Source: Nocardia miyunensis NBRC 108239 (GTDB lineage Bacteria > Actinomycetota > Actinomycetes > Mycobacteriales > Mycobacteriaceae). Taken from it: 41,788 nt of DNA. This document shows, piece after piece, positions 16,952 through 26,129 of the stretch. The notes under the pieces are model-generated. The model saw nothing but the letters and a program-made list of their open reading frames with translations. It had not been told where the DNA came from and ran no database searches. Made by a program: the position numbers and the translations under genes. How positions within the stretch are numbered: position 1 is the first letter of the stretch; every line of letters begins with the position of its first letter. The stretch is from the NCBI RefSeq assembly GCF_001613065.1, contig NZ_BDBQ01000117.1:1-41788 (forward strand), in the 5' to 3' direction.

Positions 16952-17640
16952 TGGACGAACCCCACTTTCGAAAGCTTGTACTTTCCGCCGACCTCCGTGA
17001 TGTCGACGCGCAGCTGGTACTGCTTCGGCTCGGTCTTCACCTGCACCCCGTTGGGCAGTGCCAGGCTGTGGCTCGCCTGGTCCGGCCCCGGAGCCTGGTT
17101 CGACTGCGGCAGCGGAACCGACGTCTGGGACGTGGCGACGACCATGACGGTGATGCTCCCGTCCCGGTTGTGCCGCTCGATACCGGCGGCGACGCCGTGT
17201 CCGGTGCTCACGCCGCCAGATGCCTGCATCGTGTCCAGGACCGAACGTTTACGCGCGTCGAATTCGTCATGCCACTGCCCGGTCGAGTTCGCCAGCACGC
17301 GGTCCACGTATCCGCCGGCATCCGCGGAATCGGTCGAAATCAGTTGTGCCACTGCGTCCATCGAGAACTGCATGATCTGCTGATCATGATCGTTGTTCCG
17401 GACAACCGTGTGGTGTCCGCTCATCGACCAGCCACCGGCCACACAACCGGCCACGAAGATGAGCGAGAGAAGCCCGGCGGCGATACGAATCGCCAGGTAA
17501 CGACGTCCGGTGTGGGGCTGCGGCGCATCGGATTCCGGCTCCGGGTCCGCTTGGGCGATGCCCGTGTCCGATTCGGTGGTGTCCAGATCCGCTTCGGCGA
17601 TAACCGGCGCCTCGTCCTTCGCGACGTCCACGGTTCTCAC
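16948..17640 (-). CDS. Mce-associated membrane protein, type A, second copy
   Basis: This 230-residue Mas protein has an acidic cytoplasmic N-terminus, one membrane helix near 48-68 (AIRIAAGLLSLIFVAGCVAG), and an outer domain with NSTGQWHDEF, GIERHNRDGSITVMV, and the type-A end GGKYKLSKVGFVQ. I place the start at a GTG that overlaps the previous stop in a GTGA and has TGGAG five bases upstream. The ATG at 17667 would add nine residues, has no ribosome binding site, and would overlap the preceding gene by 31 nt. Mas proteins are thought to stabilise Mce complexes. It pairs with the type-B gene that follows. Confidence 0.85.
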   Translation of the reverse strand: MRTVDVAKDEAPVIAEADLDTTESDTGIAQADPEPESDAPQPHTGRRYLAIRIAAGLLSLIFVAGCVAGGWSMSGHHTVVRNNDHDQQIMQFSMDAVAQLISTDSADAGGYVDRVLANSTGQWHDEFDARKRSVLDTMQASGGVSTGHGVAAGIERHNRDGSITVMVVATSQTSVPLPQSNQAPGPDQASHSLALPNGVQVKTEPKQYQLRVDITEVGGKYKLSKVGFVQ

Positions 17641-18227
17641 AGCGGCTCCATTCGGTCGATCAGCCATTGGCCGTGCGGTCTGACCACGTGCACCCGGATG
17701 CTGCTGACCAGATAGGCCGGATCCGGCTTCGTGCTGTTCGTGGTCACTCCGCGCAGAAAGACCAGCACCACCGCGGAGTCGTCACCAGCCGATACCAGCG
17801 AGGTACCACTGACCTCCCATCGGGCGGCGACGTGGGATTGCTTGGCCTGCGGGATGAGCGTGTCAGCGGTCAGCTTCGAATACGAGGCCAGGAAATTCCC
17901 GGTGAGGTGACTCTCGGCTTGGCGCACGTCCGAGTCGACCGAATCGGCCCGGTAGGTGAGCACACTCGCGGTGAGCTTTCCAGCCTGCTCGGCGACGCTG
18001 CTGCGAATCTCGTTGGTGTGCCGGTCGGGAACCGTGTAGCAGAAGTACCCGACCGCCGCGAACGCCGTCGCCAGAACCGCCAGCAGCGCAAGCACACTCA
18101 ATTTCAACGCCCAGCGGCCGGAAATACGCCGCCGCAGATCCACCGAGCCGATCCTCCGCTGAATCATCGACATCGGCCGGCCACCGACGGCGAAGGGAAT
18201 TCTCGATACCCCCAGGCGCGCGATCAT
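17637..18227 (-). CDS. Mce-associated membrane protein, type B, first copy
   Basis: A 196-residue Mas protein with a basic N-terminus (RRRISGRWALK), one membrane helix at about 41-63, and an outer domain with VLTYRADSVDSDVRQAE, HLTGNFLASYSKL, and the end GQWLIDRMEPL. That end and the LTGNFL motif match the type-B protein at 16262, so the two are paralogues. The ATG at 18227 overlaps the preceding stop in an ATGA. The longer frame to 18485 runs inside the neighbour and is rejected. Confidence 0.85.
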   Translation of the reverse strand: MIARLGVSRIPFAVGGRPMSMIQRRIGSVDLRRRISGRWALKLSVLALLAVLATAFAAVGYFCYTVPDRHTNEIRSSVAEQAGKLTASVLTYRADSVDSDVRQAESHLTGNFLASYSKLTADTLIPQAKQSHVAARWEVSGTSLVSAGDDSAVVLVFLRGVTTNSTKPDPAYLVSSIRVHVVRPHGQWLIDRMEPL

Positions 18228-18916
18228 GGGACGACCTCGACCTTCGAGAGTTTGTAGCCCCCTGCTGCCTGGACCACATCGACCCGCAGACGCCAGGTTC
18301 TCGGATCGTCCTTGGCGCCCGAGGAATTGGACACCTTGGACACCGCCGTCACCAGCACGGTGGTACTGCCGTCGGGGTTGTGCCGCTCGATTCCGGCGCC
18401 CAGGATTTCGCCTGTCGAGTCGGTCTTCGAATCGTTGATCGCACCGACGAAGTTGTTCTGGACTCCCCGAAATTCCGCCAGCCACTGACCGGTCGCATCG
18501 AAGGCGATGCGGTTCGCGCTGCCCGTGGGATCCTTGACACTCGGCGATATGAGGTTGACGACCTCCTGACGGGCGGCCCCCAACAGGGCCATATCTCGTT
18601 CACCGGCCCGATCGCTGTTGCGATGCACGATGACCAGCGCGATCGCCGCCGTCGCCAACCCCGCCAGCACAAGTACGACCAGCGCCGCGCCGACCGCGTT
18701 CAGGCTCGGGCGCACGAGCCATCGCGAGGCGGCGTTGCGCGGTGCGTCCTCGTCAGTGCTCTCGGAATCGATGGCATCCGAGGCCTGTTCGTCCTCGAGG
18801 TCCTCGGGATTGAACTCTGCTGTCTCCCGCTCCGTGGCGATTTCTCGCTCGTCGCCGACGTCCTCCTCAGCGGTCGGCGATTCGCTCCGTGGGGGCGCGT
18901 CGGTTCGGTGCGTCAT
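18224..18916 (-). CDS. Mce-associated membrane protein, type A, first copy
   Basis: The 230-residue protein has a strongly acidic N-terminal 60 residues rich in Glu and Asp, one membrane helix near 73-97, and an outer domain with FDATGQWLAEF, GAGIERHNPDGSTTVLV, and the end GGYKLSKVEVVP. It is a paralogue of the type-A copy at 16948. The start ATG shares one base with the mceF stop (TGATG). The long acidic tail faces the cytoplasm and might contact other parts of the transporter, though this is inference. Confidence 0.85.
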   Translation of the reverse strand: MTHRTDAPPRSESPTAEEDVGDEREIATERETAEFNPEDLEDEQASDAIDSESTDEDAPRNAASRWLVRPSLNAVGAALVVLVLAGLATAAIALVIVHRNSDRAGERDMALLGAARQEVVNLISPSVKDPTGSANRIAFDATGQWLAEFRGVQNNFVGAINDSKTDSTGEILGAGIERHNPDGSTTVLVTAVSKVSNSSGAKDDPRTWRLRVDVVQAAGGYKLSKVEVVP

Positions 18917-20328
18917 CAGTGGCCTCCTGTCAGCAGGGTCTGCAGTGTCGGTGCAACCTGTCCGGTGCCGGGGACCAGTCCTGGCTGCGTGTGGACGGTC
19001 CCGTCGCCGCCTAGATATCCGCCCGTGGCGGGGTCGTAGCTCGCGGTGCCCACATGCGGTGTCGGCGCGGACGCGGGTGCGGCGGGCGCCTGCGGGTTGT
19101 CGATTGTCGGCGTGGGGTTTTCCCGCCAGGGGTTGGTGCCCTGCGGAACGTAGGGCTTGTCGCTGTCGCACATCTCGACCGTCGGCGCGCGCTTGCCCGG
19201 GTGATCCATGCAGGGCAGGTTGCGGGCACCGCGAACCGCGTTGTCGGCGTTCTGCGGAATCGCACAGTAGATGGGATTCGGGGTGCGCACCGGGGCATCG
19301 ACCGACGAACCATCCCTGCGCTGTGCGGGCGGAAGGAATCCGGTGGTGCACGGCGACGGGGCGTTGAGGTTCAGCTTGAAATCCAGGAAGGCCCGGTTGG
19401 TGCCGCCGGAATCCGGGAGGTTGATGGTCTTGAGCGCGCTCACGCTCGCGGGCAGCAGGACCAGTAGTTGCTCGATGGACGCGTTGTAGGTCACGGCTAC
19501 CTGGCCCAGGCTGCTGAGGTTCGCGACCAGCAGCGGCGCGGTCAGGTGCAGCTGTCCGAACAGTTCGCTGGCCTCACGCGCCGACCCGGGCCCGGTTTTC
19601 AGGATGTCGCGAACCTGCTGATCGCTGGCCTGGGCCTGTCGCACGGAGTTCGACAGATGCGCGACCCAGTCCCGGATCGCGGGGCTGCTGACCTGTTGTG
19701 AGTCCAGGAATGGAGCCGAATCGTCGATCAGTGTGGTCACCGCACCGGTATCGGTGTGCGTCTGGTCGAGCACCCGGTCGGTCCCGTTCAACAGGCGCTG
19801 CAGGGCGTCACCGGAGCCGCCGAAAGCGTTCTGCGTCTCGTTGATCAGCGTGGAGAGCTTGTCCTTGGGAATGGAGGTGAGGCTGGTGTTCAGCGTGTCG
19901 ATCAGCGGCGCGATGTCCTGTGGCACCGTTGTGCGCGTCGCGGGAACCACGTCGCCGTCCGTCAGATACGGCCCGTCCGGCGAGGTCGGCACGAAATCCA
20001 GATACTGCTCGCCGATCGCCGAGCGGCTGTGCACATTCGCAGTGGACGACACCGGGATTCGCACCGAACTGTCCACGCTGAGTGTCGCCACGGCGCCGGT
20101 CCTGGTCGCCGCCACACCGGTAACAATGCCGACGGTTTTGCCGCGATAAGTCACGTTCGCGCTGTTGTACAGACCACCGCTGGTGTTCAGCTGCACCGAG
20201 ACCCGGTACCGGCCGATGCCGACCACCGACGGCACTCGCAGATAGACCACGCCCATGACGATCAGGGCGACCGCCGTCACGACGGCGAAGATGATCAGCT
20301 GGATGCGTACGAATTTGGACAGGATCAT
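18916..20328 (-). CDS. mceF: Mce family protein MceF
   Basis: A 470-residue substrate-binding-type Mce protein. It has an N-terminal membrane anchor (about 9-30), an MCE domain at about 38-115 (RYRVSVQLNTSGGLYNSANV in part, then YRGKTVGIV), and a long helical domain with repeated SLT, LIND and VRQAQ-like segments. The C-terminal 130 residues contain a cysteine-bearing segment (PSPCTTGFLPPAQ, IYCAIPQ, LPCMDHPGK, VEMCDSDKPY) and a Pro/Ala-rich tail. These proteins form the shaft that moves lipid across the periplasm. The start overlaps the mceE stop by four bases. Confidence 0.9.
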   Translation of the reverse strand: MILSKFVRIQLIIFAVVTAVALIVMGVVYLRVPSVVGIGRYRVSVQLNTSGGLYNSANVTYRGKTVGIVTGVAATRTGAVATLSVDSSVRIPVSSTANVHSRSAIGEQYLDFVPTSPDGPYLTDGDVVPATRTTVPQDIAPLIDTLNTSLTSIPKDKLSTLINETQNAFGGSGDALQRLLNGTDRVLDQTHTDTGAVTTLIDDSAPFLDSQQVSSPAIRDWVAHLSNSVRQAQASDQQVRDILKTGPGSAREASELFGQLHLTAPLLVANLSSLGQVAVTYNASIEQLLVLLPASVSALKTINLPDSGGTNRAFLDFKLNLNAPSPCTTGFLPPAQRRDGSSVDAPVRTPNPIYCAIPQNADNAVRGARNLPCMDHPGKRAPTVEMCDSDKPYVPQGTNPWRENPTPTIDNPQAPAAPASAPTPHVGTASYDPATGGYLGGDGTVHTQPGLVPGTGQVAPTLQTLLTGGH

Positions 20329-21464
20329 TTCCCACCTCGCACGACGACGTTGTCCAGGCCCGCGGTCAACGGATTCTTCGTCGACAAGGCGGGCACCCGG
20401 TCGACGGTGCGCCCCAGGCGCGTTTCCGCGTTCTCGAGCACCCCCTCGAGCGGCGTGCCCTGCAACAGTCCGCGCCCCAGCCGTCCGAGGGTGAGATCGA
20501 CTGTGCCGCTCAGGTTTCCCGCGTCACCACGGAAGAACTTCGGAATATTCGCCAGCGGCCACGGATATGTCGGGAGCAACCCCAGCGCCCCGGTCAGATC
20601 GGGTCCTGCATTGGCCAGCTCACGCATGACCGGTTCGATGTCATGCAGGTTCTGCTGCAGATCCTGAGAGCTGGCGGTGACGACCTGATCGGCCGAGTCG
20701 GCGAACCCGCCGAGCGCGGTGACCGTGTCGGTGAGCTGCTGACGCTGCTGCGCCAGGATCGACAGAGCGGGCGGAATCCGATCGAGGGCGGTCGCCAGCA
20801 CGTCGTTCTGCTTCCCGACGGTCGCTGCCAGACGGTTCAGGCCCGTTGCGGCACTGATGATGTCATTGCTCTGCGCATTGAGGTCGCTACTGAAGGTGTT
20901 CGTCTGCGTGAGCAGATCACGAACCTCCTTCTCGTGGCCGGACAGGGCCGCGTTCGTCTGGTTGTTGATCTCCTGGAGCTGCGCCAGCCCACCGCCGTTC
21001 AGCACGGTCGACAGCGAGGCCAGCGTCTGCTCGGTGGTGGGATATGTGCTGGCGTGGTCGACCGGAATCACGCTGCCGTCCTTGAGTTCTCCGACCGGCG
21101 GCTCGTTCAGCGGGGCCGCCAACTCGACGTGCAGCGAGCCCAGCAGACTGGTCTGGCCGATCTTGGCGGTGGCGTTCGCCGGTAGGTGCACATCTCGATT
21201 CAGGGTCACCGTCACCTGCGCGTGCCAGCCCACCAATTGCACGTCGGTGACGTTGCCGACGGTCACGTCGTTCACCCGGACGCGCGAATTACGTTGAATG
21301 GATGTCACATTCGGCATCTCGATCTTGACGGTGTAGGAACCGGTACCCCCGCCGACCGTGCCGGGCAGCGGCAGCGAGTTCGGCCCCTGCCACTCACATC
21401 CGGCCGCGCCCAGCGCGAGACCGCCGATCAACGCCATCGCCGCGAAACGCTTTTTACACCGCAT
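20325..21464 (-). CDS. mceE: Mce lipoprotein MceE
   Basis: This 379-residue Mce protein begins MRCKKRF and has a lipoprotein signal with lipobox ending in C23 (LGAAGC), which marks it as the lipid-anchored member found at position E of mce operons. The MCE domain follows (SYTVKIEMPNVTSIQRNSRV in part, then VNDVTVGNVTDV), then a helical coil region (about 180-330). The ATG at 21464 shares a base with the mceD stop. The open frame to 21695 lacks the lipobox context and is rejected. It is expected on the outer face of the inner membrane. Confidence 0.92.
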   Translation of the reverse strand: MRCKKRFAAMALIGGLALGAAGCEWQGPNSLPLPGTVGGGTGSYTVKIEMPNVTSIQRNSRVRVNDVTVGNVTDVQLVGWHAQVTVTLNRDVHLPANATAKIGQTSLLGSLHVELAAPLNEPPVGELKDGSVIPVDHASTYPTTEQTLASLSTVLNGGGLAQLQEINNQTNAALSGHEKEVRDLLTQTNTFSSDLNAQSNDIISAATGLNRLAATVGKQNDVLATALDRIPPALSILAQQRQQLTDTVTALGGFADSADQVVTASSQDLQQNLHDIEPVMRELANAGPDLTGALGLLPTYPWPLANIPKFFRGDAGNLSGTVDLTLGRLGRGLLQGTPLEGVLENAETRLGRTVDRVPALSTKNPLTAGLDNVVVRGGK

Positions 21465-22753
21465 CACCGGCCACCTCCTGTACTCGCGGGATTCGGGATT
21501 CCCAACAGCCCGGCCAGACCGCCGGCCGCATTCACCGGTTGGGTGGTCGCGGGCGCGGGCGCGCGGCCGCGCAGCCACTGCTCGCTGTAGTCGATCTGCT
21601 CCGGACGCACCGACAGACCCGAAACCGGGTTCACGCCGACCGGCGGATAATTCATCTGCAGCAGTCGCAGCACCGGCGCCAGTTGTGACACACACAGCTT
21701 CGCGGCGTCCGCCGCGCCGAGGTGACTCGCCGATTGAATTGCGCCACAGATGAACTGCACCGGATTGTCGAGCTGTGTCACCGCCAGCGCACCGGTGAAC
21801 GATCCCTGTGCCGGGTTGTAGATGTTGTAGAAATTCTGGATCGCCGTCGGCGCGACATGTAGCAACTGCTCGATATTGGGACGAATATCGTTGAGCGACT
21901 TGGTCACCGCGGCCAGGTCCGCGACCGACTTGGCCGCCGGGTCCCGGTTGTCCTTGACGAACTGCTCGAGCCGGCTCGACATGGCATCCACGCTCTGCAA
22001 CGCAGTGGCCAACTCCTGATCGGTGCCATCGAGCGCACTCGACACCGAGGCAACGTTCTGGTTCAGCCGGACGATCTGGCTGTCGCTCGCCGACAACGCG
22101 GTCATGAACGCCTGCAGGTTCCGCACCGTGGCGAACAGATCGTCACGCCCGTCGGACAGTGTCGTCATCGCGTTGGAGAGTTTGTTGAGGGTGTCGTTGA
22201 TCTGATCACCCTTGCCGCTGAGCGCATTCGCCGCGGAGTTCACGAAGTCGCCGAGCGCGCCGGCCTTGTTCTGCTGGGTCGGGTTGATCGAGTCGGCCAG
22301 CGATTGCAACTGCTTGCGCAGATCGTCCCATTCGATCGGCACCGCGGTGCGTTCGAGCGGAATCTGACCGCCGTCGGCCAGCTGCGGACCGCCGGTGTAG
22401 GCCGGAGTCAGCTGGATCGCACGGGCCGAGATCAGGCTCTGGGAAAGGATCACCGCCTTGGCCTGCGCGGGAATCTTGTAGCGAGCGTTGTAGTGGAACT
22501 TCACCCGCATCCGGTTGCCATCCGGATCGATCGCGTCGATCGTGCCGATGTCGACACCCAGGATCTTGACCCGGTCCCCGAGGAACAACCCGTTGGTGTT
22601 CTCGAAATACGCGGTCGCGGATTCTGTCGTCTCCCGGTTGTAGAAGTGCCAGCCGATTCCCGCCATGCCCGCCAGGACAACGGCGGTCACGCCGACAAGC
22701 ACCACCTTGCTCTTGATAACACGCTTCACCAGCGCTGTACGCGTCATCGTCAT
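21464..22753 (-). CDS. mceD: Mce family protein MceD
   Basis: A 429-residue Mce protein with an N-terminal membrane helix (about 16-36). The MCE domain includes ATAYFENTNGLFLGDRVKIL in part, then GVDIGTIDAIDPDGNRM. A long helical section (about 130-330) ends in a cysteine-bearing segment (VQFICGAI, AAKLCVSQL). A short Pro/Ala-rich tail is present. It has the order and size expected of MceD. It overlaps mceC by four bases, giving coupled translation. The transported lipid cannot be inferred from this subunit. Confidence 0.9.
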   Translation of the reverse strand: MTMTRTALVKRVIKSKVVLVGVTAVVLAGMAGIGWHFYNRETTESATAYFENTNGLFLGDRVKILGVDIGTIDAIDPDGNRMRVKFHYNARYKIPAQAKAVILSQSLISARAIQLTPAYTGGPQLADGGQIPLERTAVPIEWDDLRKQLQSLADSINPTQQNKAGALGDFVNSAANALSGKGDQINDTLNKLSNAMTTLSDGRDDLFATVRNLQAFMTALSASDSQIVRLNQNVASVSSALDGTDQELATALQSVDAMSSRLEQFVKDNRDPAAKSVADLAAVTKSLNDIRPNIEQLLHVAPTAIQNFYNIYNPAQGSFTGALAVTQLDNPVQFICGAIQSASHLGAADAAKLCVSQLAPVLRLLQMNYPPVGVNPVSGLSVRPEQIDYSEQWLRGRAPAPATTQPVNAAGGLAGLLGIPNPASTGGGR

Positions 22754-23907
22754 CCCCCCAATCCGGGCAGCGGCGGCAGTCCTGGCAGCGAAGGCAATCC
22801 GGGCAGCGCGGGCGCCGGGCTCGGGACACGAGCCGGCGTCTGAGCCGCGCTCGAGGCGGGGGCGGGCGCGGCCTGTGGCGCGTTCAGCGGCCTCGGATCG
22901 AGCCCCGCATTCTTGAACGCGGCGTCGATGAAGGGCTGTAGGTACTGTCCCGGGAGCAGATTCATGATGTACGCCTTGAAGAACGGGCCCGACGCAACCG
23001 ACTCCCCGAGCGAGGTGATGTACTGGCTGGCCGGAAGAATGGCCTTGGCCAGATCGTCCTTGCGCCGGTTCAGCAGATCGGTGACGCTGTTGAGCTGCTG
23101 CAGCACGGGCCGCAGTTGCTGCTGGTTGTCGTCGATCAGCGCGGCGATATTCGACGTCACCGACGACAGATTCGTCAGAAGGGTCTGGATCGCCTGGCGG
23201 CGCTGATTCAACGCTTCGAAGAGGGTATTGCTGTCGAGAAGTAGTTTGTTGATCTGGTCGCTGCGCCCGCCGAGCACCTTGGTGAGCGACTCGGCGTTGT
23301 GAAACAGGTCCTGCACCATCTTGTCGCGCGAAGCCACCGAATTCGACAGGCGCCCAACACCATCCAGTGCGGCACCGAGATTGGGAGCGGTCTGGTCCAG
23401 GGTGCGGCTGAGCGTACCCAGTGCATCGGTGACCTGGCCCAGGTCCAGGTTGCTGACCGTCGTGGTCAGGTCGCCGAGGGCATCGGTGAGCAGGTAGGGA
23501 GTGCGAGTCCGCTCGATCGGTATCGGGCGGTCCGCCGGCTGTTTGCTGTTCCCGCGGGAAGTGATCTGCAGGGATTTGCGTCCCAGGACGGTCAGCGTCT
23601 TGATGGCGACCTGGGTGTCATTGCCCAGTGCTGGCCCGTCGACGTCGAATTTCATCAGGACCTTGTCGCCGTCGATATCGATGTTCTTCACCGTCCCGAC
23701 CTGGACCCCGGCGAGAAAGACCTTGTCTCCCAACACGATTCCACCGGTGTCGCCGAAGTATGCGGAATATGTCGTCGACGAGCCGAACCAGGAACTGATG
23801 GTGTCGAAGCCCACCGCGACCACCACGAGTGCGATGACGACGAGGATCCCGATCAGTCCGGTGCGGACGGTGTGGGTCTTCTTGTGGTTGCTCTTCTGGC
23901 TTGTCAT
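22750..23907 (-). CDS. mceC: Mce family protein MceC
   Basis: A 385-residue Mce protein with a basic N-terminus (KSNHKKTH), a membrane helix (about 15-35), and an MCE domain with YSAYFGDTGGIVLGDKVFL and GVQVGTVKNIDIDGD. Helical repeats follow. The C-terminal 40 residues are a Pro-rich tail built of GLP repeats, a common MceC trait that might reach the cell wall. The ATG at 23907 shares a base with the mceB stop (TGATG). An upstream in-frame start at 23919 is possible but breaks the operon's overlap pattern. Confidence 0.9.
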   Translation of the reverse strand: MTSQKSNHKKTHTVRTGLIGILVVIALVVVAVGFDTISSWFGSSTTYSAYFGDTGGIVLGDKVFLAGVQVGTVKNIDIDGDKVLMKFDVDGPALGNDTQVAIKTLTVLGRKSLQITSRGNSKQPADRPIPIERTRTPYLLTDALGDLTTTVSNLDLGQVTDALGTLSRTLDQTAPNLGAALDGVGRLSNSVASRDKMVQDLFHNAESLTKVLGGRSDQINKLLLDSNTLFEALNQRRQAIQTLLTNLSSVTSNIAALIDDNQQQLRPVLQQLNSVTDLLNRRKDDLAKAILPASQYITSLGESVASGPFFKAYIMNLLPGQYLQPFIDAAFKNAGLDPRPLNAPQAAPAPASSAAQTPARVPSPAPALPGLPSLPGLPPLPGLGG

Positions 23908-24926
23908 CAGGGTGTGCACCTTCCTGCCCGCTGCCCGATGATCGGGATGTAGACCGGATTGCCGTCGGGACCGTTGACCTTGATCTGCACGTCACAGAGG
24001 TAGAAGGTGAAGAAGTCGCCGTACAGGCCCAGCCGGGAAAGCCGGTTGTAGGCGTCGGGCAGACTGTGCAGGGCCCAGTCGGCGTAGTCCTTGCCGCCGT
24101 TGATCGTTCCCGCGAGCCGGCCCATCTCGGTGATGTCGGATTTGATGGTGGGCCGCGTATTCGTCAGCAGATCCGCCACCGACCGCGACGCGTTGTTCAC
24201 ATGAACCAGCGCATCGCCGATGGGATCGGATTGCGCCGCGAGCCCGCTGATGAGCTGCTGCAATTTGTCGATCCCCTGGTCGAATTCGGCATTTCGCTTG
24301 TCGACCGTGCCCAGCACGGTATTCAGGTTCTTGATCACCGACCCGATCAGCTGATCCCGATCGGCCAGCGTCGAGGTCAGCTGTCCAGCCTGGCGCAGCA
24401 GGTCGGAGATCGTGCCCCCCTGTCCCTGCAGGACCGCCACCAGGGAGTTCGAGAGCCGGTTGACCTGGTCGAGCTGCAATGCCTTGAACAACGGGCGAAA
24501 GCCGTTGATCAGCGCATCCAGATCCAACGCCGGCACCGTTCGGCTCACCGGAATGGTGGCCTGTGTGGGCTGCGGGGTCGTCGAGCCCGGACTGTCGAGC
24601 AGTTCGAGATAGTGCTGGCCGACCAGATTCTCGTAGCGCACCGCCAGTTTGGTCGACTCGGTGATCGGCACATCGTGGGTGAGCCCGAATTCGACCAGGG
24701 CCGTGCCGTTCCCGATGACGTGCACCGACTTCACCTTGCCGACTTCCACACCGGCGACCCGCACGAACTCCGCCGATTTCAGTCCGGACGCGTCGCTGAA
24801 CTCGGCTCGGTACATCCGCTCGGACCCGAAGCGCATCTGGGAGAACACGATGATCACCGCTGTGGTGAAGAACACCATGACCACCGCGAATATCGACAGC
24901 TTGAGGATGGTTCCGGATATCTTCAT
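23907..24926 (-). CDS. mceB: Mce family protein MceB
   Basis: A 339-residue Mce protein with one N-terminal membrane helix (about 8-29), then an MCE domain (MYRAEFSDASGLKSAEFVRV in part, GVEVGKVKSVHVI). A helical domain of about 180 residues with typical NNLV/LLRQAGQL segments follows, ending in the conserved DYADWALHSLPDAYNRLSR stretch (in part) and a short YLCDVQ ... AGRCTP tail with two cysteines. That C-terminus is characteristic of MceB. It overlaps mceA by four bases. Confidence 0.9.
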   Translation of the reverse strand: MKISGTILKLSIFAVVMVFFTTAVIIVFSQMRFGSERMYRAEFSDASGLKSAEFVRVAGVEVGKVKSVHVIGNGTALVEFGLTHDVPITESTKLAVRYENLVGQHYLELLDSPGSTTPQPTQATIPVSRTVPALDLDALINGFRPLFKALQLDQVNRLSNSLVAVLQGQGGTISDLLRQAGQLTSTLADRDQLIGSVIKNLNTVLGTVDKRNAEFDQGIDKLQQLISGLAAQSDPIGDALVHVNNASRSVADLLTNTRPTIKSDITEMGRLAGTINGGKDYADWALHSLPDAYNRLSRLGLYGDFFTFYLCDVQIKVNGPDGNPVYIPIIGQRAGRCTP

Positions 24927-26122
24927 CGGTGCGCCGGCCCTCCCAGGATATTTCCGAACAGGTAGTCCACGAAGTACGGCGAACCGATACGCGGAGCCGT
25001 CGAATCGACGATGTTCGCGCCTGTGTCGGTGACGAGCACCGGCGCCGGATACATCTGGCGGGTGATCAGCGGATAGCAGCCGGGCTTGCCGCCGGGCCCG
25101 CCCTTGGCCGCCACCTTGGGAAGATTGTCGGGGTACCGGTACGGGTCCGCCCCGCCGAGAAAGCCGATGTCGAGGTCGGCGGAATACCCGGTATTGCCGC
25201 CGAACGACTTCAGCTGGGCGTTACGGGTATTCACGCTCTGGTGAAGTAGGCAGGTCAGCTCTGGACTGTATTTCGCGAGCAGTCCCGCGGTCGGAACCAG
25301 CAGCCGCATCGAATCGACCAGCCCGTGTTCGAGGTCGTTGGTCAGCCCAGCGCCTTGATTGCCGAAGGTGACTGCCGCTTGCAGGACCGATACCAGCTCG
25401 GACTGTTGCGTGACAACTGATTCCGCGGTGGTCGAGGCGTAGCCGAGCATATCCAGAAGCTGCGGTGCGACATCGGCGTACATGTTGGTGACGGTTGCGG
25501 CATCGTGCAGGTCACGCTGCAGCTGCGGCATCGCCGGATGCAAACGAGCCAGGGTTGCGTCCGTTTTCGCCAGCGTGTCACCGAGTTGCTGTCCACGGCC
25601 ACGCATCCCGTCGGAGACGGCGGACAACGCGGAGTTCAGCTTCGCGGGGTCCACGTGCTGCATTACCGATTCGAGGTTCTCAAAGACCGTGTTCACCTCG
25701 GTCGTCACATTGGTCGAGAGCACCTGCGCGCCCGCCGCCAACGGGCGCCCTTGACTCGATGCGGTCTGTAGCGCAACGTATTTCGACCCGAAGGCGGTGG
25801 TCGCCTTGATCTGGGCAGTGGTGTCGGCGGACAGTAACGCGAACCGTGGCGCATCGATGTCGAGATTCAGCCGCGCTCGCCCGTCGGTCTGGGACACGCT
25901 GCGTACGTGCCCGATCACGACACCGTTCAGTTTGACCTTTGCGCCGTCGTCCATCACCAGGCCCGACCGGTCGGAAACCACAGTGATCGGTACCGTGCGC
26001 GTCAGGTCGCCGTGAAACGACAACGTGCAGAACAGGATTGCTGCCACCAAGATCGCAGTCAGCGCCAGCCCGGCTCTGATCAGAGGTGGCTTCTTATAGT
26101 GGTTCTTCCTACCTGTACTCAT
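24923..26122 (-). CDS. mceA: Mce family protein MceA
   Basis: The first Mce protein of the operon, 399 residues. It has a membrane helix at about 16-36, an MCE domain at about 40-118 (VPITVVSDRSGLVMDDGAKV in part, LNGVVIGHVRSV, FGSKYVALQ), and a long helical part with a late YPLITRQMYPAPV segment. The ATG at 26122 is 7 nt past the yrbEB stop. The ribosome binding site is weak, so coupling is likely. An open frame to 26191 would overlap yrbEB by 62 nt and has no support. Confidence 0.9.
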   Translation of the reverse strand: MSTGRKNHYKKPPLIRAGLALTAILVAAILFCTLSFHGDLTRTVPITVVSDRSGLVMDDGAKVKLNGVVIGHVRSVSQTDGRARLNLDIDAPRFALLSADTTAQIKATTAFGSKYVALQTASSQGRPLAAGAQVLSTNVTTEVNTVFENLESVMQHVDPAKLNSALSAVSDGMRGRGQQLGDTLAKTDATLARLHPAMPQLQRDLHDAATVTNMYADVAPQLLDMLGYASTTAESVVTQQSELVSVLQAAVTFGNQGAGLTNDLEHGLVDSMRLLVPTAGLLAKYSPELTCLLHQSVNTRNAQLKSFGGNTGYSADLDIGFLGGADPYRYPDNLPKVAAKGGPGGKPGCYPLITRQMYPAPVLVTDTGANIVDSTAPRIGSPYFVDYLFGNILGGPAHR

Positions 26123-26129
26123 ATCGTGC

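Noticed and set aside
22750..22830. Short GC-rich tandem repeats at the end of mceC
   Set aside because: They encode GLP repeats of the Pro-rich MceC tail in frame, so the repeat is explained by protein sequence.
23901..24965. 354-codon plus-strand frame over mceB
   Set aside because: Antisense shadow; no signal or domain and no ribosome site.
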